Positions 1 to 9,106 are shown, counted from the first letter of the stretch. The stretch: DNA of 60,571 nucleotides from Desulfosarcinaceae bacterium (GCA_030066015.1 JASJCL010000028.1:1-60571), one strand, 5' to 3'. The notes: generated by a model from the sequence alone, not told the origin. Made by a program: numbers and translations.

Positions 1-89
1 AGAGCTGGGGGTACGGTCAGCTTCCTGAAGTGCCAGCCGGCACGCCGATGCAACGATTTAACCATTTAACGAAAACCAAAGGAGTCAAA

Positions 90-1496
90 ATGGCAACCGA
101 CATCCTCTCCCGCATGGGGGACGGCGAGCGCCTGTGGATGCCGGCCGAGGAGATCCGCGAGGATATCCAAGACGGCACCGCGGACGCCGCCACCAAAGGG
201 GGGGTGCCCGCCCTCACCGAAGCGGAGCAGGAACAGCTTTTCGCCATCCTGGCCGAACCCGCCCGCATGGTCAGTGTCCATCCCGGGGAAGAGGTCATCG
301 TGAGCGACGACGGCTGCACCATGAGCTTTTACTCCGGCGAGGACGGCGGGGGCGTGGGCACGCCCATGAGCCGCCTGCAGGCGGTGCTCACCTATGAGCG
401 TGCTTGCGGGGCCGACACCACCTCTCTGGGCCACAGCGACTACAGCTACAAACCCGTCAAGCCCATCATCAACTACGAGGCCAACGAGTACTACAACATC
501 AGCCAGCACACCACGGCGCCCTTTTTCTACGGGGCCCAGCCCAACATGGGGCTCTACTTCCAGCCCGACGGTCCCTGCCCCAACGCCGCCGAGCTGATGC
601 CCCTGGGCCAGATCGACGCGGCACGGCAGTCCCAGGAGCAGGCCGCTGCCTATCTGCGCGACGACCTGGTCTTCGTGGCAAAGAAGCTGGCCGCGGTGGG
701 CCTCGAGGGCCTCAACTTCGACACCAGCGGCAGTGCCGGTGACGCCGACTTCCTGGCCGCCCTGGAGGCGGTGGCGCAGATCAAGGCCGAGATCCCCGAC
801 CTGCCCATCCTCATGGGGGCCGCCGGCGAGTTCGTCATCGGCATGCATGGGGAGGTGGCCTACAAGGGCACCCGCCTGGCCGGCCTCTACCCCCAGGACC
901 AGGTGAAGATCGTCGAGCAGGCCGGGGCCGACATTTACGGCATGGCGGTCAACACCACCACCACCGCGTCGGTGGCCTGGAACCTCAGCCGGGCGGTGAC
1001 CTTCCTCAAGGCCGCCACCAGCGCCGCCAGCATTCCCGTCCACGCCAATGTGGGCATGGGGGTCTGCGGCGTGCCCATGATGACCCAGCCCCCCATCGAT
1101 AGCGTCACCCGGGTCTCCAAGGCCCTGGTGCAGATCGGCAAGGCCGACGGGTTGTAGATTGGCGTGGGCGACCCCCTGGGCATGCACATCGCCCACATCA
1201 TGGCGTCCTGCATGGGCGGCATCCGCACCGCCGGAGATCTGGTGGCCTGGATGCAGATGACCCGTCGGATGAAGATCAGCGACGCCAAAGCCTATGTGGC
1301 CGACAAGCTGGGGATCGACGTCATCGACCTGACCAACGAGGAGGTCATGCGCGACATCAGGAAGGACCTGAAGATCGGCATGGTCACCAGCGTGGCGGGC
1401 AGCCCCAAGGGCATTCGGGCCAAGTACAAAATCGCCGAGCTGCTGGAGATCCCCATCCGGTCGGTGGCGTTGTTCAAATCCGATCTGGGTCTGTAG
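90..1496 (+). CDS. mtbB: Dimethylamine:corrinoid methyltransferase MtbB with pyrrolysine at codon 356
   Basis: MtbB moves a methyl group from dimethylamine to the Co(I) corrinoid of MtbC. The frame is interrupted by one UAG at 1155-1157 (codon 356). It continues without shift to a UAG stop at 1494-1496, giving 468 residues, the usual MtbB length. Methanosarcina MtbB carries pyrrolysine at this same residue number. The flanks match the family: ADGL before the amber codon and IGVGDPLGMHIAH after it. The downstream part (1164-1496) has no ribosome binding site of its own and is clearly the C-terminal barrel segment. The start at 90 is chosen for the AAAGGAG just upstream; an in-frame upstream start at 30 lacks this. 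mtbC follows 44 bases later. No pyl genes lie in the window, so decoding depends on genes elsewhere. Very sure of the family; decoding as Pyl is inferred. Confidence 0.95.
1155..1157 (+). other. In-frame amber codon read as pyrrolysine (Pyl356)
   Basis: UAG lies in frame between two halves that are both MtbB-like and in the same register. Its codon number, 356, equals the pyrrolysine position known for archaeal MtbB. The natural stop of the same gene is also UAG (1494-1496). Pyrrolysine insertion needs only the amber suppressor tRNA and PylS, with no obligatory downstream element, so termination probably competes at both sites. Confidence 0.9.
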
Positions 1497-1540
1497 GTGA
1501 AGGTGGTGCGTCAGCAGAAGCAGGATAAAAGGAGAGTTCT

Positions 1541-2179
1541 ATGAGTGCAGAGATATTTTCCGCCGCCGGAGACGCCATCCTCAAGGGAGATGCCGCCGCC
1601 GCCGAGGAGGCGGCCAAACGCGGTTTGGGCGAGGGGATCGATCCGGTGACCATCATCAACGAAGGCTTCATTCCCGGCATCAACCAGGTGGGCGACCTCT
1701 TCGGGTCGGGCAAACTCTTCCTGCCCGAGCTGATCCTGGCCGCCGGGGCCATGCAGAAGGCCACCGATATCGTCAACGCCGCCATCCCCGAGGGCCAGGG
1801 TCAGGCCGCCGGCCGCATCCTCATCGGCACCGTGGCCGGGGATGTCCACGACATTGGCAAGACCATTGTGGTGGCCCTGCTCAAGGCCAACGGCTTCGAG
1901 GTGATGGACCTGGGCCGGGATGTGGCCGTGGAGCGGTTCATCGAGGAGGCCGACAAGTTCAAGGCCGACATCATCGGCACCAGCGCCCTTCTGACCACCA
2001 CCATGGAGGAGCAAAAGCGCCTCGAGGAGGCCCTGAAGAAGGCCGACCTCAAGTCCCGCTACAAGACCATGGTGGGCGGCGCGCCGGTGACCAAGCGCTG
2101 GGCCCGCCGCATCGGCGCCGACGCCTTCGCCGAGAATGCTTCGGAGGCGGTGCGATTGGCCAAGGAGCTGCTGGCGTAA
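1541..2179 (+). CDS. mtbC: Dimethylamine-specific corrinoid protein MtbC
   Basis: A 212-residue methyl carrier that accepts the methyl group from MtbB on its cobalt. Residues 1-85 form the helical cap domain (B12-binding_2). Residues about 92-212 form the Rossmann-like cobalamin domain with GDVHDIGK at 100-107, where His103 is the lower cobalt ligand. It is followed by a GTSALLTTTM segment (the S-x-L motif) and a VGGAPV glycine turn that hold the nucleotide tail. Length and motifs are those of MttC/MtbC/MtmC proteins. The assignment to dimethylamine rests on its position directly behind mtbB. The start has AAAGGAGAG upstream at normal spacing. The pair is probably one transcript. A reductive activator (RamA) and a methyl acceptor protein (MtbA or a MetH/MtvA-like partner) are not in the window. 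Confidence 0.93.
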   Translation: MSAEIFSAAGDAILKGDAAAAEEAAKRGLGEGIDPVTIINEGFIPGINQVGDLFGSGKLFLPELILAAGAMQKATDIVNAAIPEGQGQAAGRILIGTVAGDVHDIGKTIVVALLKANGFEVMDLGRDVAVERFIEEADKFKADIIGTSALLTTTMEEQKRLEEALKKADLKSRYKTMVGGAPVTKRWARRIGADAFAENASEAVRLAKELLA

Positions 2180-2205
2180 TGGTATGGGGCATCCCGCGAA
2201 ACGGA

Positions 2206-2235
2206 AGCGGCCGGGAGCCGGTTCCCCCGGCCGCT
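2206..2235 (+). terminator. Hairpin after mtbC
   Basis: A 10-bp inverted repeat, AGCGGCCGGG with CCCGGCCGCT, encloses a 10-base loop 26 bases after the mtbC stop. It could end the mtbBC transcript. The following GTTAT is not a real T-tract, so intrinsic termination would be weak. Confidence 0.5.
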
Positions 2236-2293
2236 GTTATGGTCAATCCCTGTGGGATGGAGGATCCGTTTCCATCCGGGCTAAGCGGATCAC

Positions 2294-2782
2294 CTAGGTC
2301 TGTTCATCCAGCCGCGCACCGGCGCCGGTAAAGATCACCTCTCCGCCCGGTTCGAATTCGACCCTGACGCACACCACCATCGGCTGGGTGCATCTTTCAT
2401 CCGGCAAGTTGTAATTCTCGTCGATGATACGCTCGGAAAGATTGGGTTTGAACCGCCAAACCTTCTCCTGGTGATCGACCCCGCCATGCCGAATATGAAC
2501 ATCGGTCACCGTCGCCTTGCCGTTGATGCGTCCCCTCAGGTAGGCGTGTTTGTAGTCGACATTGTCGTCGTCGATCATGGTTGCGGTCGGAATGGCGAAG
2601 TGAAACCAGTTCCAGGTACCGCCATTTTGACGAACCACGACACCGCCGCCTGCCCGACGGATATAGAGGCCGAGCTCCCGCGTACCGATCTTCTCTTCCA
2701 GACCGCTCGGCGGAATGTGCGCTTCGGTATACTCTGCTTGAAGATTGACGCCATGCGTCCAAAAGTAATACGTGCGTGCCAT
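2294..2782 (-). CDS. DUF6623-like hypothetical protein
   Basis: A 162-residue soluble protein with no signal peptide or membrane segment. It opens MARTYYFWTHGVNLQAEY and is rich in beta-strand-like alternation, with phrases such as RRAGGGVVVRQNGGTWNWFHFAIPT and a late VRVEFEPGGEVIFTGAGARLDE. This pattern resembles, from memory, the family annotated DUF6623, whose function is unknown. The start codon has GGAAAGGAAGC upstream on the minus strand, a convincing ribosome binding site. The stop is UAG. It converges on mtbBC and has no operon partner. Confidence that it is a gene is high; the family name is moderate. Confidence 0.75.
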   Translation of the reverse strand: MARTYYFWTHGVNLQAEYTEAHIPPSGLEEKIGTRELGLYIRRAGGGVVVRQNGGTWNWFHFAIPTATMIDDDNVDYKHAYLRGRINGKATVTDVHIRHGGVDHQEKVWRFKPNLSERIIDENYNLPDERCTQPMVVCVRVEFEPGGEVIFTGAGARLDEQT

Positions 2783-3736
2783 TTTTGCTTCCTTTCCTCT
2801 ACGATATTTCAGATAAAATACAACCGGTCCTTAACCTTGGCGACGCCATCGAGCCGAGGCGTCGCTATCCGTTTGGGTGTCCATCGGCATCACCCCCCTT
2901 CAACCCTTTGTTCTTCCGTCAAGCGCGGTCCGTTCTGCGGGCAGTCGGATTCCCGCCAGACGGCGCACCAACCGGGTGCACGCTCAGTAACGTCAATGAC
3001 GCCGCTTCGGCGTGTGAACCACGCCGCTCGGCCAAATTGAACCTTAGGCGGTCAGGGGGAGGTCATTTTCGGCGAGTATAGATGGCTGGGGGATCCCCCC
3101 CCCATCCGCCGGAATGAATTGCGCTTGCAAGTGGATCACAGAAGATGTTCGTGGCAGGGACGTCGAGGACAATGTGGCGAGACATTGGCGATGTAGAAGG
3201 ATCCAACACACGCTGGGAGGCTGCGGTTCGCACAAATGCGGTGCGGGTGCTGCTCGAAAGGCGCACAATCACCAGTATTTGATGCACTTCCAGCCTATCC
3301 CTCGAGCGACATGCCTTCAGTGAGGACGCTCACAATAAATAGGGGATAAATTCACCGAATAGATTTGCGGCAAATCTGTTTCTTGATGGCGACCTGACAT
3401 AGGCGGTTGTGCGGGTGTGAGATGGAGACACTGCTGATGCAACAGCAAGCGGGGCATCGCTTCGATGTGTGCGCGCAAGATCGACGCGCAACAGGTACCC
3501 ATGTCGGGCGGGATGCCTCCCAACAGCGGGATTACTGCTTCTACCGTCCCTCAGGTGGATTGCAAAGCCAACCCATATGCACTACCGTATGCGCAGTTCT
3601 GCTCAGTGGCTGCCAGGCCTGTCCCGGTGACACCGCTCGGTGATCGGGCCGCCACAGTGATGCGGGAGCAGTTGACACTGCATCTGCTGCCGCCGTCTCC
3701 ATCAGCGGGGTTCATTCACCCCATAAGGGATGCGCA
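2783..3736. other. Long stretch without a convincing gene
   Basis: About 950 bases between the minus-strand DUF6623-like gene and the plus-strand Clp1/RNase Z fusion gene. Short open frames occur on both strands (for example 2776-3081 and 3465-3773, plus). They have no ribosome binding site, no recognisable domains, and cysteine- and proline-rich translations typical of non-coding DNA. Base composition is lower in GC and less codon-periodic than the neighbours. No tRNA-like fold or clear repeat was found. It may be a decayed gene region. Confidence 0.5.
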
Positions 3737-5686
3737 ATGGCCGTTCGCCAGACGAATGCCTGTCGCGATGTAGGGCGGCTGCTGTCACCGCTGGCGGGGG
3801 CGCGCCGCATCCTCATCTTCGGCGAGATGGGCGTCGGCAAATCCACGCTGGCCATGGCCTTGGGGCCCCTGCTGGCCGAGCGCCACGGCGTGTGCCACAT
3901 CCTTTCCCTCGACCCGGGAAACCCGCCCTTCGGGATACCCGGTGCCCTCAGTCGTGGCAGGTGGCGGGACGGGCGGTTCGCCTGGGGCCCGCCGCAAGCC
4001 TTGTGCAGCCTGGATGCCTACCGCTTTCGACTGCCCCTGGTACAGCTGGCCAAGCACCTCCTCGGTGATGCGGAGAGTGAGGCCGGCACGACCCCCATTC
4101 TGATCGATCCCCCGGGTCTCATTCGCGGCGCTGGTGCGGCGGAACTGCTGCATGCATTGGTGGAAAGCCTCTTTGTCGATACCGTGATCACCTTGGCCCG
4201 CAGCGACCGCCCGCAGCCCCTGGGGGCTGCGCTGGCCGCACTGGCTGTCGACATCCGCCCCCATCCGTCGCCTGGCGCCGCCCGTCGACCCGGCCGGCTG
4301 GAGCGCTGCCGCCAACGAACCCGTCTCTGGGATGCCTGGCTGGACCCGGGAGTAGTAGTGGCCTTCGACCCGGTGAACCTGGTCGGCACGCCACCCCCCC
4401 GCCACCTGCCCCAGGCCTGGCAGGGCCGCCAAGTGGGTCTCCTGGCGGCGGGCGGGGCCACTCTGACCATGGGAGAGGTGCTGCGGCTGGAGGCTGGCCG
4501 GCTGATCCTAAGGCTCCCCGCAGACATCTCTCCGGCCTCGGTATCCGCCCTGCTCCTGCGGGACGCTGGACGATCCGCGGCCGGCGGTCTGGAAACGACC
4601 GCACGTGCCAACGGCACGCCGGCGTGGCGGGGCAGGGCCGGCGAGAATCGGTCCCTCGAAGGTGCGGCCAAGGATCAATGCAGCCGGCCGGTGGCCGTCC
4701 GGGTGGGGAACGCCTGGGCGACACTGGTGGGTGGTGCGATGGGCGATCCACTCGTCCACGTGCGCCTGCGCCACCGCAAAGAGAGTCTGTTCTTCGATCT
4801 TGGAAACTGCGATGTTCCGCCCCGCGTGGTCCACCAGGTCAAGGCGGTCTTCCTCACCCACGCCCACCTCGATCATATCGCCGGTTTCATCCGCTTCCTG
4901 CGCGCTCGCATCGGTTTTTACGGCCGCTGCCGCATCTTCGGACCGCCCACCACCATTCAGCGCATTGAACACTTTTTAAGCGCCATCACCTGGGACCGCA
5001 TCGAGGCCAACGGCCCCCGCTTCGAGGTGAGCGAAATCGTCGGCGACCGTCTCATCAGCGCCCGCCTGCAGGCGGGCCGCTCCCGAGTGGATCTGCCGGA
5101 TCGCCGCAGCGAGACCGGCGTGGTCTTTATCGGTGAGGACTATCGGGTGAACGCCGTTGCCTGCGACCACGGCATCCCTTCGATCGCATACGCCCTCGCC
5201 TTTGATCGCGAGATCCATGTGCGCAAGGAGCGGCTGAAGGAGAGGGGCTGGCCAGCCGGGCCCTGGTTGGGACATCTGAAGCAGTGCATCGCCAGCGATG
5301 ATCGGTCCGCCGCCATCGTCCTTCCCGACGGCACCAAGCGCCCTGCGGCGGAGTTGGCCGCCGCCTTGACCCTGGTCCGGCCGGGCAAGCGGCTGGTCTA
5401 TGCGGCCGACATGGCCGACACGGCCGACAACCGCCAAAAGCTCGTCACCCTGGCCCGGGGGGCCCATACCCTTTTTTGTGAAGCCGCCTTTGCCGCCGCC
5501 GACAGCGACAAGGCCGCCGCCACCCAGCACCTCACAACGGTTGCGGCGGTGGCGGTCGCCCGCGCCGCCCGCGTCCAGCGGCTGGTGCCCTTCCACTTTT
5601 CCAAGCGCTACGAAAGCGACCCCGGCCGGCTCTTCGCAGAATTGCGCACATTGGCCGGTTCCGTGATGATCACCGGCCACGGCTGA
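3737..5686 (+). CDS. Clp1/Grc3-type P-loop domain fused to RNase Z-type metallo-beta-lactamase
   Basis: A 649-residue two-part protein. The N-terminal part (about 1-240) has a Walker A, GEMGVGKST, at 29-37. It is followed by HILSLDPGNPPFGIPGALS, which matches the DxGQ-PPG region of Clp1/Grc3 polynucleotide 5'-kinases. The middle (240-330) is a linker or small beta domain. The C-terminal part (about 335-649) is an RNase Z-like metallo-beta-lactamase: THAHLDH with metal ligands H375, H377, D379 and H380, a CDHGIPS segment, a YAADMAD aspartate, and a closing VPFHFSKRY that matches the RNase Z HFS-RY signature. RNase Z cuts tRNA 3' trailers; Clp1/Grc3 phosphorylate RNA 5'-hydroxyls. The fusion suggests an RNA end-processing or repair enzyme. 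It is monocistronic and converges on the next gene. The start has AAGGGA upstream. Confidence 0.85.
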   Translation: MAVRQTNACRDVGRLLSPLAGARRILIFGEMGVGKSTLAMALGPLLAERHGVCHILSLDPGNPPFGIPGALSRGRWRDGRFAWGPPQALCSLDAYRFRLPLVQLAKHLLGDAESEAGTTPILIDPPGLIRGAGAAELLHALVESLFVDTVITLARSDRPQPLGAALAALAVDIRPHPSPGAARRPGRLERCRQRTRLWDAWLDPGVVVAFDPVNLVGTPPPRHLPQAWQGRQVGLLAAGGATLTMGEVLRLEAGRLILRLPADISPASVSALLLRDAGRSAAGGLETTARANGTPAWRGRAGENRSLEGAAKDQCSRPVAVRVGNAWATLVGGAMGDPLVHVRLRHRKESLFFDLGNCDVPPRVVHQVKAVFLTHAHLDHIAGFIRFLRARIGFYGRCRIFGPPTTIQRIEHFLSAITWDRIEANGPRFEVSEIVGDRLISARLQAGRSRVDLPDRRSETGVVFIGEDYRVNAVACDHGIPSIAYALAFDREIHVRKERLKERGWPAGPWLGHLKQCIASDDRSAAIVLPDGTKRPAAELAAALTLVRPGKRLVYAADMADTADNRQKLVTLARGAHTLFCEAAFAAADSDKAAATQHLTTVAAVAVARAARVQRLVPFHFSKRYESDPGRLFAELRTLAGSVMITGHG

Positions 5687-5718
5687 GGCTGCGGCCGGCC
5701 GGTCCCCCCCCTCTTCCG

Positions 5719-8097
5719 TTACGACTTGTCACGCCACAGGATACCCAAGGCGGCCGCACCATAGCAGAGGGCGGCTGTTACCAGGACCATCCGGACACCG
5801 CCATACACGGCCAGACCCATGCCCGCCACGGGGCCGACGAGGGCCCCGCATCCGTTCAGGCCCCACGCCCAGGGGATCGCTGCGCCATGGCGTCGATGGA
5901 GGCGGGCGATGGCCATGGGGAAGGGCAGGCCCATGGCCATCGCCAGAGGCGCAAGGATCAGCGGTAGTAGCGCCAGGCGCAGCCCGAAGGGCAGGCCCAC
6001 CAATGCGGTGAGCAGGGCCGGCAGTCCGGCCAGATAGAGCAGCATCACGCCGACGATGGCGAGGGTGACCCTGAAAAGGATCTTGAGCGAGCCCCCGTGG
6101 GCGGCCAGCAGGCCTTGGCCGAGTCCGCCCCCGATACCGGCCAGTGTCAGAAAGGCCGCCAGGGTACCTCCCACGGCCAGTGTCGGCTCGTTGAGATAGA
6201 GAACCATCTGTTGCAGTACCGCGAACTCGGCCAGCATGAATCCAGCCCCAAGTAAGAAGAAAAGGCCGCCCGGAGGTGGCGCTCCACTTCCAAGCGTCGA
6301 TGGGTGTTTGGGGCGATAGGCCCGCAGCGGCAGCCAGATCAACAGTGCTGCCAGCAGCACCGCTTGGATCAGGGTGGCCGACAGCACCGGCTCCGCCAGC
6401 GACAACAGGCCCAGGCTTCCGCTGTGTCGGAGGCGAAGCAGTTCCACCAGGGTAGCGGGCTTTATGAAGCGGGAAAAATAGGGACGGTCATCCGTCACGG
6501 GCGAGATATCGAACTTGTACTGCCGCTGGAACGCATCGCCGGTCGGACCGAGAAGCGCCCGCGCCGCCTCATGAAAGACTGGCGTGGCAAGCCGATTCCA
6601 GCGATTGGCGGCCGCGGCCGCCATGCCCGGAAACCAGACGGGATCGAAACGGCGCGATTGGCAAAAGCGGCGTGCCCCATCGATCGCGGTCGCGGAGAGG
6701 GGCTCTCTGGCGATGAGCAGATGGACGGTGCGCAGGCTGCGAATCAGAATCAGGTGATCGCCCGGTGTTGCCGCACCGGTGCGTTGCAAGGCCGTCAGGG
6801 CGGTGGTGAACAGGCGCAGGCCTGTTCTGGGCGGCAGGTCGGAGGGACCGCTCACGGATAGCAGCCCGTGGTCGGGCAGCAACCGCAGCGCTTCCCGAAA
6901 CGCTTCAACGGTGAAGCGGTAGTCGGCGGTGAGGGCCGAGGCGGCGGGGGATCCCAGCACGATGAGATCGAAGCGCTCGCGGCAATTGCGCAAGTACCCC
7001 CGCGGAGCGGTTACGGTCAACGCAACGTTTGGCCTCGCAAAACGTTGCTGTACACCGACCAGGGTGGGATTGACCGCCATCCGTCGCCAGCCGGGATTGG
7101 AGACCACCACCGACACGCGGTCGGCCCCCTGCTGGAGCGCTCGGTCCAACGCCTCCATGATCGGCGGGTCCAAGATGAGCACCCGCCGGCGCTCCGCCAG
7201 GTAGTAGGCCAGGGCTTCGGGAAGGTGGTCCAGGTGGGGCGCGGCCACTGCGCTACTGGTCGGGAGCGGTTCGAAACTGTCGCCATCACTGAACAGCCCC
7301 CATTGCGCTGACACGGGTTGGCGGTAGGCGAGGCTCAATCCAGGCGCCTGACGATAGGGCGCCACGGTGTTGCGGATCACCGTGAGTCTCCCGACGGGCG
7401 TGAAGAGATCGGCCATGCGCTCCGATCCAACGGCCGTCATGGCCTTGGCCAGTGATTTATGGGGCGATAGCTGCAAGTGGCCAGCGAGATGCGGGTTCAA
7501 CGCCGGTCCGAGGAGGGCCAAAAGCAGGCAGAGCAGCGCGACCGCCTTCCGCCGAGGCGCCGCCATCAGCGCTGCGGCCGCACATCCACCGCACCAGGGC
7601 AGCCACAGCGCCTGGGCCCCGGGTAGCCAGAGGGCCAGGAGGGCCCCCAAACTGCCGGCCGCCGCCCCCATCAGGTCGGCCCGATACAATCGGCCGGCCG
7701 ACGCTCCCTGGTGGCAGTAGGCCAGCCCCACGGCCGTGGCGGCCGCCAGCAGGGGCAGGGAGAGAATCAGGTAGAGCAGAACGAGGTTGAGGCTCTCGGC
7801 GGGGGACCACAACCATTGCGCGGGTGACACCTGAATGCGCTGCGAGAACTGGAAGCAGATGACGCTGCTCAGAGCGAAGAGGGTCGCCAAGCTGCCGAAC
7901 CAGCGCCGAAAGTGGCGCAGCAGCCGCACCCGTCGATAGGCCAGCAGCACGCCGCTGGCGCCGTAGGCCAGCAAGGCCAGGCTGAGAACCATGAACGCCA
8001 GGTGGTGAAAACGGGTCATCGCCAGGAGGCGCACCAGAATCACTTCGTATGCCAGGGCCGCGCCGGAAAGAAGGCCGATGGAAAGCCGGAGGGTCAT
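5719..8097 (-). CDS. Integral membrane spermidine synthase-like protein
   Basis: A 792-residue protein. An N-terminal membrane block (about 1-215, roughly seven helices) and a C-terminal membrane block (about 580-792, roughly six helices) flank a soluble Rossmann-like methyltransferase-fold domain related to spermidine synthases. The soluble part holds LFSDGDSFEPL, the acidic RVLILDPP loop and DLIVLGSPAAS. Such membrane SpeE-like proteins usually lack proven polyamine synthase activity, and the residues that bind putrescine are not evident. The start codon overlaps the stop of the upstream isoaspartyl methyltransferase gene (ATGA), so the two are translationally coupled. That suggests a joint role at the membrane or periplasmic side. 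The substrate is unknown. Confidence 0.8.
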   Translation of the reverse strand: MTLRLSIGLLSGAALAYEVILVRLLAMTRFHHLAFMVLSLALLAYGASGVLLAYRRVRLLRHFRRWFGSLATLFALSSVICFQFSQRIQVSPAQWLWSPAESLNLVLLYLILSLPLLAAATAVGLAYCHQGASAGRLYRADLMGAAAGSLGALLALWLPGAQALWLPWCGGCAAAALMAAPRRKAVALLCLLLALLGPALNPHLAGHLQLSPHKSLAKAMTAVGSERMADLFTPVGRLTVIRNTVAPYRQAPGLSLAYRQPVSAQWGLFSDGDSFEPLPTSSAVAAPHLDHLPEALAYYLAERRRVLILDPPIMEALDRALQQGADRVSVVVSNPGWRRMAVNPTLVGVQQRFARPNVALTVTAPRGYLRNCRERFDLIVLGSPAASALTADYRFTVEAFREALRLLPDHGLLSVSGPSDLPPRTGLRLFTTALTALQRTGAATPGDHLILIRSLRTVHLLIAREPLSATAIDGARRFCQSRRFDPVWFPGMAAAAANRWNRLATPVFHEAARALLGPTGDAFQRQYKFDISPVTDDRPYFSRFIKPATLVELLRLRHSGSLGLLSLAEPVLSATLIQAVLLAALLIWLPLRAYRPKHPSTLGSGAPPPGGLFFLLGAGFMLAEFAVLQQMVLYLNEPTLAVGGTLAAFLTLAGIGGGLGQGLLAAHGGSLKILFRVTLAIVGVMLLYLAGLPALLTALVGLPFGLRLALLPLILAPLAMAMGLPFPMAIARLHRRHGAAIPWAWGLNGCGALVGPVAGMGLAVYGGVRMVLVTAALCYGAAALGILWRDKS

Positions 8098-8885
8098 GGC
8101 CCGCGGGTCAGGGGAACGAAGCGCACGGGCAACAGCTGCCGCGTGGCGACCTCGCCGCTCGCGGCCTTGCTGACCAAAACGAGCTGCTGGACGGCGAAGC
8201 GGCCCCCCACCGGAATGACCATGCGGCCGCCGGGTTTCAGCTGGGCGATCAGCGGCGGCGGTATGTGGTCCGCCGCCGCCGTCACAATGATGGCGTCAAA
8301 GGGGGCCCGCGCCTCCCATCCGAAATAGCCGTCGCCGATGGTGACCTGCACACGGCCGCCATAGCCTTCTTGGCGCAGACGCTCGCGGGCCGTTTCTGCC
8401 AGGGGGCGGATGATTTCGATGGAGCTGACCTGAACCCCCATCTCGGCCAGCACCGCCGCTTGATAACCGGAGCCGGTCCCGATCTCGAGCACCCTATCTT
8501 CGGGCGCCACGGAGAGGAGCTGGCTCATGAGCGCGACGATCAGGGGCTGGGAGATGGTCTGGCCGTGACCGATGGGTAATGGATGGTTGGCGTACGCCTT
8601 GCGGCGATATGGGTCGGGAACGAAGCGGTGGCGTCTGACGCGTCCCATGGCCGCCAGCACCAATGGATCGGGTTCGCCCAGGTCCAGGTGGCGGCCGGCG
8701 GTTGTCAGCTCCGCCGCAATCTCCTCGATCATCGCCGCCCGGGCGCGGGTATCCCGCGCGGTTTCCGCAGGTGGCGTCGCCACGTCGGCCGGGTACCCAG
8801 GCTGAGCGCAGAGGGCGACAAGGGTGAGGGAAAGAATGAGGCCGGCGCGCCAATGCGCCGCCACGGGGTGTCGATCTGCCAGCAT
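8094..8885 (-). CDS. pcm: Exported protein-L-isoaspartate O-methyltransferase
   Basis: A 263-residue SAM-dependent methyltransferase of the PCMT family, which repairs isoaspartyl residues. Residues 1-33 look like a signal peptide (hydrophobic run LILSLTLVALCA, small residues before the cut). The catalytic signature GHGQTISQP is present, followed by SAM motif I, VLEIGTGSGYQAAVLAE, and the acidic SIEII loop. The C-terminal LKPGGRMVIPVGG strand is typical. The usual family length is about 210, and the excess here is N-terminal. A GGAGG box sits ahead of the start at 8885. A periplasmic PCMT would need a source of SAM there, so either the leader is a membrane anchor facing the cytoplasm or the chemistry differs. 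It is coupled to the following membrane SpeE-like gene. Confidence 0.87.
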   Translation of the reverse strand: MLADRHPVAAHWRAGLILSLTLVALCAQPGYPADVATPPAETARDTRARAAMIEEIAAELTTAGRHLDLGEPDPLVLAAMGRVRRHRFVPDPYRRKAYANHPLPIGHGQTISQPLIVALMSQLLSVAPEDRVLEIGTGSGYQAAVLAEMGVQVSSIEIIRPLAETARERLRQEGYGGRVQVTIGDGYFGWEARAPFDAIIVTAAADHIPPPLIAQLKPGGRMVIPVGGRFAVQQLVLVSKAASGEVATRQLLPVRFVPLTRGP

Positions 8886-9106
8886 CGCGACCTCCGATCA
8901 TTTCGGTTTGGCTCTGCCGGCCCGGCGGGCGGTAGGCTAGCTGCAGGATAGGCCAGAGCGACGCTTTGCGCAACCGGCAATTCGAGCCGGCAGGCCTTAC
9001 CCGATTCTCAGCGCCACCATGGGATGCCGGCCGCCATCCCGTCGCCCTTGCATGTGGCCCATTGATGCCCCATCTTGTCGAAAACCCAAACGTAAAGGAG
9101 GACGCC

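Noticed and set aside
66-1196. Long minus-strand frame opposite mtbB
   Set aside because: It is rich in Gly, His and Val with no domain; a mirror of the GC-rich coding strand.
1164-1496. Downstream frame of mtbB as a separate gene
   Set aside because: It has no ribosome binding site, begins with GTG, and its sequence is the C-terminal MtbB segment in the same register.
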